Virus record (IMG/VR): IMGVR_UViG_3300003410_000051
Span: 1-22,354 of that record
Direction: 5' to 3' (one strand)
DNA: 22,354 nt
DNA from: a virus
The position numbers were made by a program, and so were the translations under genes. Each line of letters opens with the position of its first letter. Position 1 is the first letter of the stretch. Below are positions 1 to 5,671 of this stretch, one piece after another. The notes under the pieces are model-generated. The model was not told where the DNA came from. It worked only from the letters and a program-made list of their open reading frames with translations, and did no database searches.

Positions 1-217
1 CATCAAATGCTACAACAGCGTCTACCATAGATAGTGCTCTAATAACTTCTGCTCTTTCTTCTAAAGGCATAAACGGTCTGCCTTTCTTGCGTGTAAGCCA
101 AGCATCGCTGTTAATGCCAACTACAAGTCGATCACCTAATGTTTTAGCTTCTTTGAAATATTCTATATGACCTGAATGAAGTGGATCAAATCCACCTGTA
201 ACTAATACTACTCTCAT
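1..217 (-). CDS. Cytidylyltransferase-like nucleotidyltransferase, 3' end cut by window edge
   Basis: The first 72 codons are visible and the reading frame is open to base 1. The N-terminus has a short hydrophobic strand followed by TGGFDPLHSGHIEYFKEA, which contains the HSGH form of the HxGH nucleotide-binding motif. RLVVGINSD and the stretch KKGRPFMPLEERAEVI then follow, as in RfaE/HldE C-terminal domains and glycerol-3-phosphate cytidylyltransferases. Such enzymes join a phosphorylated sugar or alcohol to CTP or ATP to make an activated donor. I infer that this gene supplies a donor to the glycan genes just upstream. Its exact substrate cannot be told from the fold, and the C-terminal ISSxxTT-type motif that would help is outside the window. 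The ATG has no Shine-Dalgarno; a perfect TATAAATA lies 5 nt upstream. Confidence 0.85.
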   Translation of the reverse strand, partial: MRVVLVTGGFDPLHSGHIEYFKEAKTLGDRLVVGINSDAWLTRKKGRPFMPLEERAEVIRALSMVDAVVAFD

Positions 218-222
218 GTAGA

Positions 223-230
223 TATTTATA
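223..230 (-). promoter_or_regulatory. T4-late-type promoter octamer TATAAATA, 5 nt before ATG
   Basis: On the minus strand TATAAATA is followed by TCTAC and the ATG at 217. This matches the T4 late promoter -10 element exactly. Because T4 late transcripts begin about 6 nt past the octamer, the RNA would begin at or next to the start codon. The motif sits in the 18-nt gap behind the pyruvyl-transferase-like gene. Confidence 0.55.
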
Positions 231-235
231 TGCTA

Positions 236-997
236 CTATAATAGATTTAAAACTTTTTGATAAAAGTTATTATTATAGTCTCTACATTCTTCTAAAAACC
301 CATTTATAATAGGACTACTAGCCGAAGTTTTCCATTGAGAAATGTGAGGTATCAGAGTAGGTTGATATTTCATATGATCGAACTTTACACTCCACGACAA
401 AACTCTAACATCTTTTTCAAGTAGTTGTCCCCAAAACGCACCGTGATAACTATCAGTGATAATAGTTTTTGCACTACCTAAAAAATCTATTACAGCATCA
501 AAATCCATATTGCTGTTTGACATATGTATATCGCCTTTGGAATATTCATATTTAGACTTAAATGCATGAGTATAATAAACTACATCGTGTTTAACTTCAT
601 ATTGTTTGTCAAATGCTGTATGCATGCAACTTACACACGGAAGATATGAATCATAATGTCCTGGTATCCAATCACGAATACCTACAAGGTTACATTTCTT
701 AATATAATCTGGATAATATTTTATCCCTTTAGCAACAGCTTTTCGACCAAAGTTATGTCCTATCCCCCAAAGTACTGCATTTTTTGGTTTTTTGTCAAGC
801 AGTAATTCTATGTGCTGACTAAATTTTTTATGTATTAATCCACCACCGCCTACTACTAAAGTTTGATCAGTAATAGGAAATCCGTTATAAAGTAACTCGC
901 CTGATTCATATTCAGGAAAATCAAAATAACGCCCAGGATTGCAAAAATAATCTCCAACGTTATTTTTTACTTTTCGATGTACCTCGTAAGTTTTCAT
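236..997 (-). CDS. Polysaccharide pyruvyl-transferase-like protein
   Basis: This 253-residue protein carries several marks of the polysaccharide pyruvyl transferase family (CsaB/WcaK type). They are NVGDYFCNP near residues 13-21, the glycine-rich VVGGGGLI at 48-55, LWGIGHN at 76-82, LVGIRDW at 104-110 and the C-terminal block TDSYHGAFWGQLL at 181-193. Family members move pyruvate from phosphoenolpyruvate onto a sugar hydroxyl of a surface polysaccharide; some relatives are glycosyltransferase-like with other donors. Its length is at the short end for the family. The start overlaps the upstream glycosyltransferase by 38 nt and has TATAAATA only 2 nt before the ATG, so its RNA signal is unusual. 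Within the glycan cassette it would decorate a sugar chain. Whether it is catalytically active cannot be judged from the sequence alone. Confidence 0.8.
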   Translation of the reverse strand: MKTYEVHRKVKNNVGDYFCNPGRYFDFPEYESGELLYNGFPITDQTLVVGGGGLIHKKFSQHIELLLDKKPKNAVLWGIGHNFGRKAVAKGIKYYPDYIKKCNLVGIRDWIPGHYDSYLPCVSCMHTAFDKQYEVKHDVVYYTHAFKSKYEYSKGDIHMSNSNMDFDAVIDFLGSAKTIITDSYHGAFWGQLLEKDVRVLSWSVKFDHMKYQPTLIPHISQWKTSASSPIINGFLEECRDYNNNFYQKVLNLL

Positions 998-1577
998 TAT
1001 ATTTATAAATCTCTTTTTTTAGTGGCCCAGTAAAATGTAATACATGTGCCTTCTCTTTTAACCTAGGAGATGCACAATTCCACTCAAAACTTATCTGTTG
1101 AAAAATGTTTCTTCCTTGCTGAATCCATTCATCTTGTAACCAAATTATATGTCCATTTTCGCCTTCGGTAGTTACAAAATATCCTTTACCCCTAGGTATC
1201 CTATATTTTAATTTTTCTTTTAGTTGTTTAATAAAATCTCTACTATGGTCATTATTTTTAAAATATATAAATCCACTATTTAATCTCCCTGACTTTCCGT
1301 TTACATAGAATATACTTTTCTTTTTATTAAGAAAGTTTATAGGCGGACAACGATCTTTAATATAACAGTCGCCGTCAATTAAGCACACATCTTCATCTGT
1401 TGTATTAAGAAGATTTTCTAATTCATCTATTTTTGCCCGCTTCCAATTGCGAGATTCTTGAGAGCCTTTTATTAAATTATAAGTGTAATCATTCTTTCGG
1501 CACCATATAATTTGACTAGAAATACATGGTTTATATTTTTCTATATAGTCATCTGATGCGGTACACAATAATATCAT
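960..1577 (-). CDS. GT-A fold glycosyltransferase-like protein
   Basis: This 205-residue protein starts with a short strand (MILLCTAS). It has an acidic DxD-type metal/nucleotide-sugar site, CLIDGDCYI, at residues 65-73. The sequence WKRAKIDELENLL precedes it, as in GT8/GT77-like nucleotide-diphospho-sugar transferases. RLNSGFIYFKN at 98-108 fits the usual 'N-x-G' acceptor loop, and HVLHFTGPLKK near the C-terminus resembles the HFxGxxKPW element of GT8 enzymes. It most likely transfers a sugar from a nucleotide-sugar donor; donor and acceptor are unknown. Its ATG overlaps the stop of the upstream DUF579-like gene in a TAATG junction, suggesting translational coupling. Its 3' end overlaps the next gene by 38 nt. 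The reading frame is visibly more A+T-rich than the structural genes, consistent with accessory cargo. Confidence 0.78.
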   Translation of the reverse strand: MILLCTASDDYIEKYKPCISSQIIWCRKNDYTYNLIKGSQESRNWKRAKIDELENLLNTTDEDVCLIDGDCYIKDRCPPINFLNKKKSIFYVNGKSGRLNSGFIYFKNNDHSRDFIKQLKEKLKYRIPRGKGYFVTTEGENGHIIWLQDEWIQQGRNIFQQISFEWNCASPRLKEKAHVLHFTGPLKKEIYKYNENLRGTSKSKK

Positions 1578-2134
1578 TAGTGCGTTACATGTCTTAATTT
1601 TGTTATATCTTTAATCACAGTTGAAAACATTGCTTTACTGTAAATATCTTCAACAGTTCTGTCGCAGTCGTGAATAAAAACATCTGTATTTTTTGATGCA
1701 AGTGATGATGCAGTATAAATGCTTTGCATTCTTCCTGGCTTTTTGTCCGTTGTACCTACAGGCGAATCAACAAAAATACAGTCCCATTTTGTATTTTTTA
1801 CAACGTCCGGTAAGTCCATTTTTAAATTTTTATAAACACCTTTGTTATATTCTTCTAGAAGAGTTACGTACTGAACTCTTCTAGTAGTATATGTTACTTT
1901 AATAACATCATTATCTTCTGGCCTAATCCATTTAGCATTATTTTCTAAAAATAAAGTTTTTCCGTTGCGATTAACATAGCGCCACATAGGCGTGTCATGA
2001 CCAGTTCCAAATACTAGAAAGTTTTTATCTCCTAAAAAATTTGCAATATATCGATATTCTTCAGCTGTCATTTGTCCATGATTAGACTTTTCCATCTTTT
2101 CAGCGAGCATAGTTTCAAATTGTTCGTCTAACAT
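1577..2134 (-). CDS. DUF579 / glucuronoxylan 4-O-methyltransferase-like protein
   Basis: This 185-residue protein resembles the plant IRX15/GXM (DUF579) family along most of its length. The matching segments, in order, are FLVFGTGHDTPMW (residues 39-51, equivalent to the plant FGLGHDSxMW SAM-binding segment), TLFLENNAKWI (60-70), YTTRRVQY (82-89), LPDVVKNTKWDCIFVDSP (108-125), PGRMQSIYTA (133-142) and DVFIHDCDRTVED (151-163). Plant GXM enzymes methylate the 4-O position of glucuronic acid on xylan using S-adenosylmethionine. I infer a SAM-dependent sugar O-methyltransferase acting on a phage or host surface glycan; the substrate here is unknown. It overlaps the upstream methyltransferase by 7 nt and the downstream glycosyltransferase by 1 nt, so it is embedded in the glycan cassette. 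This is recognised from remembered motifs, not from a database search. Confidence 0.82.
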   Translation of the reverse strand: MLDEQFETMLAEKMEKSNHGQMTAEEYRYIANFLGDKNFLVFGTGHDTPMWRYVNRNGKTLFLENNAKWIRPEDNDVIKVTYTTRRVQYVTLLEEYNKGVYKNLKMDLPDVVKNTKWDCIFVDSPVGTTDKKPGRMQSIYTASSLASKNTDVFIHDCDRTVEDIYSKAMFSTVIKDITKLRHVTH

Positions 2135-2721
2135 AGTTGCTGCACCTTTTCAAGAATTTCGTCATTCTTTTCTTTAGTTTTAGTAATAATATAAGAAGGA
2201 AAAGGTTCTTGGGTTACAACAGTTAAGAAGTAATTATTCTCTTCAACAAAATCATTAACACTTTCAACTACACCCCAGTCTGGACGTTTTCGCCACGCTG
2301 GTCTATAATCATGTCCTAGTATCATTCCGTCATCTTTTACTAAAGATTTTACTGCTTGAAGATCTTTCATACATCCGTCATATGTATGATCTCCGTCAAC
2401 GTATACCCAATCAAATAAGTTAGGTTCACAGTACTTAGGTAAGTTATACGTCATATCACGAATAAACTGAACATTATAATTTTTAAACTGTTCTTTTATT
2501 TCTTCGTATCTTTGATCCCAAGTTTCTTGATCAGTATAATATGTTCCTTGAACATTTGTAGCAATAGGTCCCCAAAGATCTACACAAAAATGTAGTTGTG
2601 GTTTTACTATTTCTAAAATAATTCGACTAAAATTTCCTTTACCTACACCGAGTTCTGCACACGTACTGTCTGCTGGCATAAGTTCTAATAGTTGTTCTCT
2701 TTTTATATCAAAGCGTGGCAT
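2128..2721 (-). CDS. Class I SAM-dependent methyltransferase (Methyltransf_24-like)
   Basis: This 197-residue protein has the Rossmann methyltransferase motif I, CAELGVGKGNFS, at residues 21-32. An acidic strand end FCVDLW follows at 45-50. The motif-IV-like FDWVYVDGDHTYDGCMKDL lies at 103-121, and DDGMILGHDY at 130-139. The VDGDHxYxxxxxDL plus GGxxxxHDY arrangement is typical of Methyltransf_24 and FkbM-neighbour enzymes often found in glycan clusters. It probably methylates a sugar or glycolipid, but the substrate is not determined. It begins inside the end of uvsY (14-nt overlap) with GGAAG as a possible ribosome site. The glycan cassette is therefore read through from the recombination operon rather than from its own visible promoter. 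Confidence 0.82.
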   Translation of the reverse strand: MPRFDIKREQLLELMPADSTCAELGVGKGNFSRIILEIVKPQLHFCVDLWGPIATNVQGTYYTDQETWDQRYEEIKEQFKNYNVQFIRDMTYNLPKYCEPNLFDWVYVDGDHTYDGCMKDLQAVKSLVKDDGMILGHDYRPAWRKRPDWGVVESVNDFVEENNYFLTVVTQEPFPSYIITKTKEKNDEILEKVQQLC

Positions 2722-3163
2722 CTTCCATTCCTGCTACTCTGAGCTTTACAACATTAGTTATCTGCCATTGCTTTTGATCAAGTGCCTTTAAGACTCCTAA
2801 CCATTTGTTACGCATTAGCGCAAATTCATTGATAATCTTTTCATAGTCTACGACATCTGCCTCACCGTCAACGTATTTTTCAACGTCGCGGCTTGACAGA
2901 GCTCGTTGGTAATTTTCAAGATATTTTTTGAAAAACGAACTGCGCAATCTACGCAGTTCGATGTTTAGGTATTCTAGGATTGCTTCAATCTCTTGGAGCT
3001 GGTTAAATCGGTGTTCAACAATACCAGGCATACTTGCCGCGGCACGTTCAACATTGCCAGTTAGTTTAACTTCTGTCCGAGCTTCTTGTAGCTCGTGTTC
3101 AAAGAAAGCAACTGCATTAGGAATTTTAGAAATATCACGTGATACTTCGCTGTACCAACCCAT
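2708..3163 (-). CDS. uvsY: UvsY recombination mediator
   Basis: This 151-residue protein is called UvsY, which helps load UvsX onto gp32-covered single-stranded DNA. The support is position, size and some residue patterning. T4 UvsY is 137 residues, and this gene lies two genes behind uvsX. The middle is a charged, probably coiled-coil helix (FNQLQEIEAILEYL), then FKKYLENYQRALSSRDVEKY and a C-terminal helix around RNKWLGVLKALDQKQWQI. This is comparable to the YWGILLDFCSGALDAI region of T4 UvsY. I chose the ATG at 3163 rather than the TTG six bases upstream: GAGGA is well spaced from the ATG and the junction is TAATG with the preceding gene. The family is divergent, so this rests partly on synteny. 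Confidence 0.8.
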   Translation of the reverse strand: MGWYSEVSRDISKIPNAVAFFEHELQEARTEVKLTGNVERAAASMPGIVEHRFNQLQEIEAILEYLNIELRRLRSSFFKKYLENYQRALSSRDVEKYVDGEADVVDYEKIINEFALMRNKWLGVLKALDQKQWQITNVVKLRVAGMEDATL

Positions 3164-3378
3164 TACCAATCCTCATCATTATCTTCGTCTAAATCGAGAT
3201 AGTAGTTAATTGCATTATCTAAATACTGATCATTTCCCAGTGCATCTTTTAGTGTTTCATCTGATACTCCGTAATCTGCAAGTAGGTCAATAAACTTTTC
3301 AGCAGCAATTTCTAGATTTTTCTTGTCGGCATATTCTTTAAAAACTAGCCACAAATCAACGATGATGTTTTCATCCAT
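3163..3378 (-). CDS. Small acidic conserved protein between uvsX and uvsY
   Basis: This 71-residue protein has no domain I can name. Residues 1-60 look helical (VDLWLVFKEYADKKNLEIAAEKFIDLL), and the C-terminus is strongly acidic, ending LDLDEDNDEDW. Genes of this size and character occur between uvsX and uvsY in marine T4-like phages as I remember them; T4 itself has none of this type there. It is joined on both sides by TAATG stop-start overlaps, so UvsX, this protein and UvsY are probably made in fixed proportion. The acidic tail might contact a DNA-binding partner by charge mimicry, but that is only an inference. Confidence 0.8.
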   Translation of the reverse strand: MDENIIVDLWLVFKEYADKKNLEIAAEKFIDLLADYGVSDETLKDALGNDQYLDNAINYYLDLDEDNDEDW

Positions 3379-4448
3379 TATTCATTAATCTCCAAAGGTT
3401 CTTCAACATCGGTATTTACCTCTTGAGTCTCCTCTGGTAGATTTACAAAGTCATCCATAACTTTCTGCATAATATCTCCTGTAAAGTTTTTACGATACTC
3501 GAGAATCTCTTCACCGCTACTCATAACATACTTGAGTCGGTTACCGCTTTTCTCAATAACGCCTTTCTTTTCAAACAAATCCAGCAATCCTGAAAATGGA
3601 TCCATTCCTGTTTCATACGGAATACGTACTTCAACATCCTCAAACGGTTTTGCATAGCGAGTCTTCATCACTTTACACTTGGCACGAATACCATGTACTT
3701 GTGATGTTTTAACACCGTTCTCGTCTTCCTTGAGTTTAAGTTTTTTCATTGCCACAACAATACTGCTAGCATAGATAAACCCTGCACCGCCTGAAATCTT
3801 ATCGTCTGGATCAAACATATCTTGGCTTGCGTATGTATGGTTAGTTACTACCATACCTACATTGTATGCTCCAAACATGTTTACACAGTTAGTTACAAGT
3901 GCTTTAAGTGCTTTAGCCTTGCGACCCATATCACCTTTCATGTCACCTGCTTCAAACTGATTAACTTCAGTAGGTGTCATTAACATGCCTAAACTGTCAA
4001 CTACAAACAGAACTTTAGGACGTTCTTCTTCAGCCATGTCTCTATAGTCTTTCATGAATGTTGATACAGTTTTACCTACATCGTCAATCATTGCCATGTT
4101 AAGTTTTAACATTTTATCTTCGCCGGTGTCTACTTGAAGTGCTTGTAGCCATGCTTCGTCAAGTGCGTTCTCTGTATCAATCAATACAACAAAGATACCT
4201 TGCTCTTGTGCTGCTTTGATAATATTACCAGATACTACATAAGATTTACCTGCACCACTTTCGCCTGCAAATACACTTACTTTGCCTAGTGGAATACCTT
4301 TACTAAAGTCACCACTAATAAGATAGTTGAGTGCGTAGTTACCTGTACTAATCCAGTCAGTAGGATCGTTAAATCCTGCACTCATACCTGTAATGGATTT
4401 TGTTAGTTGTGTCCTAAACTTGGTAGGATCAAATGCTTTTGATGCCAT
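3378..4448 (-). CDS. uvsX: UvsX, RecA-like strand-exchange recombinase
   Basis: This 356-residue protein is the phage RecA homologue that forms filaments on single-stranded DNA. It drives recombination-dependent replication and repair. Walker A is GESGAGKS at residues 62-69; IDTENALD (90-97) holds the candidate catalytic glutamate. Walker B is VLFVVDS at 146-152, and DKISGGAGFIYASSIVV supplies the later conserved core region. The length is close to T4 UvsX (391 residues). The start has AGGAG 6 nt upstream. A GC-rich hairpin with a short T tract separates it from gene 32, so it may receive only part of the gene 32 transcription. Its stop overlaps the next start (TAATG). Confidence 0.97.
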   Translation of the reverse strand: MASKAFDPTKFRTQLTKSITGMSAGFNDPTDWISTGNYALNYLISGDFSKGIPLGKVSVFAGESGAGKSYVVSGNIIKAAQEQGIFVVLIDTENALDEAWLQALQVDTGEDKMLKLNMAMIDDVGKTVSTFMKDYRDMAEEERPKVLFVVDSLGMLMTPTEVNQFEAGDMKGDMGRKAKALKALVTNCVNMFGAYNVGMVVTNHTYASQDMFDPDDKISGGAGFIYASSIVVAMKKLKLKEDENGVKTSQVHGIRAKCKVMKTRYAKPFEDVEVRIPYETGMDPFSGLLDLFEKKGVIEKSGNRLKYVMSSGEEILEYRKNFTGDIMQKVMDDFVNLPEETQEVNTDVEEPLEINE

Positions 4449-4472
4449 GTGAATCTCCTAATCTAAAAAGCA

Positions 4473-4512
4473 AAGAACCCCCGAGCAGTCCTTTTCAGCA
4501 ACTGACGGGGGC
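4473..4512 (-). terminator. Hairpin terminator or attenuator between gene 32 and uvsX
   Basis: The 6-bp stem CCCCCG/CGGGGG (4478-4483 with 4506-4511) is extended inward by CAGT/ACTG (4486-4489 with 4501-4504). On the minus strand it is followed by TTCTTTGCTTTTT. It lies 7 nt past the gene 32 stop. The T tract is interrupted, so partial termination with read-through into uvsX is plausible. Confidence 0.75.
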
Positions 4513-4518
4513 GTGTTA

Positions 4519-5529
4519 TTATTGTCCTTGACGTGAACGGATCATTGCAAGAATGTCTTGCGCATTACCGCCATCTGCAGGAGCTGCTTCAGCTGTTGCT
4601 GTAGCAGGAGCAGGATCAGGAGTAAATGGTACATCCTCTGTTACAGGAGGCACTGGTGCTGGCTGTGGCGTAGGTGCACTCTGACTAGTAGCAGTTGCTT
4701 GCGGACTAGCCGCCATGTTAGGGTCACCTGTACGAGCCGCCATACCTGCTGGACGGAAGTACTGACTAAAGCGGTCTGGATCATATGCTTCACCATCTAC
4801 TGATGCTTCAAACATTTCCTGCATAACTTTAATTTCTACTTCTGTAGGTTTCTTAGGCAAGAAATCGCCTAGATTAAACAACCCATGTGTATTGATTGCC
4901 TGCATCTCTGCATCATTTAAAGGACGCTCACGACGAGCCCATTGTGATGTAGAGTAGTCTGCATAACCGCCTTTGCTTGTTTTGTTAAGACGGAAGTCAA
5001 CACCTGCTGTGTAATCTGTTGGCAATTCTTCCATATCAGGATCCATAAGAGCCTGCTTGATGATCTGGAAAATTTGAGGACCAATAATAAAACGTCGAAT
5101 TGGATTCTCTGGCGTTGTGTCTTCTGATAAAGGATTATCTGCAACAAAGCCTTGGAAGATATATGAACGCTTCTTCCAATATTTACGACCCATGTCTTCT
5201 AAACTTGGATCTTTAAACCAACCACGTACTTCGTTGAGAATGTTACATGACTCACCGTACATTTCCATACATGGAATCTGCACTTGTACTGGCTTGCTTG
5301 AAGTGTCGCCTTTAACTCCACTAAACGGAAGTTTAATCATAAGACGTTCTGTCCAGAAGAATGTGTTGTCTGCATTACCATCGGGAAGGAATCGAAGTGT
5401 TGATGTTTCACCTTCGTTCATGTTCCAAAATGGATAGATTGCGTTATCGCCACCGCCTGACTGACGGTTGCCAGAAGCGCCTGCTTCTTGTTCTTTGAGC
5501 TTCGCTCGGATTTCTGCTAATGATGCCAT
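4519..5529 (-). CDS. 32: gp32 single-stranded DNA-binding protein
   Basis: This 336-residue protein is the T4 gp32-type protein that coats single-stranded DNA during replication, recombination and repair. Recognisable parts are the N-terminal basic helix (residues 1-20), YPFWNMNEGETSTLRFLPDG at 32-51, the cysteine-containing segment PCMEMYGESC at 86-95, GWFKDPSLEDMGRKYWKKRS at 103-122 and FIIGPQIF at 147-154. Two of the T4 zinc ligand positions appear to lack an equivalent: I see only Cys87 and Cys95. The C-terminal region (about 264-320) is an Ala/Pro/Thr-rich linker ending in NAQDILAMIRSRQGQ, unlike the strongly acidic T4 tail. The start has a strong AGGAGG. A sigma70-type promoter and a structured leader lie upstream, and a hairpin follows the stop. 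Confidence 0.96.
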   Translation of the reverse strand: MASLAEIRAKLKEQEAGASGNRQSGGGDNAIYPFWNMNEGETSTLRFLPDGNADNTFFWTERLMIKLPFSGVKGDTSSKPVQVQIPCMEMYGESCNILNEVRGWFKDPSLEDMGRKYWKKRSYIFQGFVADNPLSEDTTPENPIRRFIIGPQIFQIIKQALMDPDMEELPTDYTAGVDFRLNKTSKGGYADYSTSQWARRERPLNDAEMQAINTHGLFNLGDFLPKKPTEVEIKVMQEMFEASVDGEAYDPDRFSQYFRPAGMAARTGDPNMAASPQATATSQSAPTPQPAPVPPVTEDVPFTPDPAPATATAEAAPADGGNAQDILAMIRSRQGQ

Positions 5530-5584
5530 AGTTATGCCTCCTAATGTATTGCCTATGTGCTTAGTGCCTAATTGTGTAGCACAA
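5530..5584 (-). promoter_or_regulatory. Structured leader of gene 32
   Basis: The predicted leader holds two alternative hairpins. One is the perfect TTGTG-CTA-CACAA (5572-5584). The other is TGTGCT/AGCACA (5556-5561 with 5578-5583), which uses the same bases and therefore excludes the first. The AGGAGG ribosome site is at 5537-5542. T4 gene 32 represses its own translation through a leader pseudoknot; whether this leader does the same is inference. Confidence 0.45.
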
Positions 5585-5589
5585 TGTAT

Positions 5590-5618
5590 ATACTACACTC
5601 AACTATTTAGCATGTCAA
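5590..5618 (-). promoter_or_regulatory. Sigma70-type promoter for gene 32
   Basis: On the minus strand a perfect -35 TTGACA (5613-5618) is followed by exactly 17 nt and the -10 TAGTAT (5590-5595). Transcription would start near 5583. The spacer also contains GCTAAATA (5604-5611), a late-promoter-like octamer shared with the gene 19 upstream region. An inverted repeat TTAGCAT/ATGCTAA (5607-5613 and 5626-5632) brackets the -35, so a repressor site is possible. Confidence 0.75.
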
Positions 5619-5637
5619 CCATGAAATGCTAAATTTT

Positions 5638-5671
5638 TCAAAAAGTTAGCGGATTATTATAAACCCGCTAA
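5638..5671 (-). terminator. Rho-independent terminator overlapping the end of the 735-residue gene
   Basis: The 7-bp stem TTAGCGG/CCGCTAA (5665-5671 with 5646-5652) has a 12-nt loop that contains the TAA stop. On the minus strand it is followed by CTTTTT. It separates the packaging/structural region from the gene 32 promoter. Confidence 0.8.

Noticed and set aside
3164-3169. TTG start for uvsY
   Set aside because: The ATG at 3163 has GAGGA at good spacing and forms a TAATG junction with the preceding gene.
4558-5437. Open frames opposite or out of frame with gene 32
   Set aside because: They have cysteine/serine/arginine-rich translations with no domain pattern and lie entirely within a well-supported gene.
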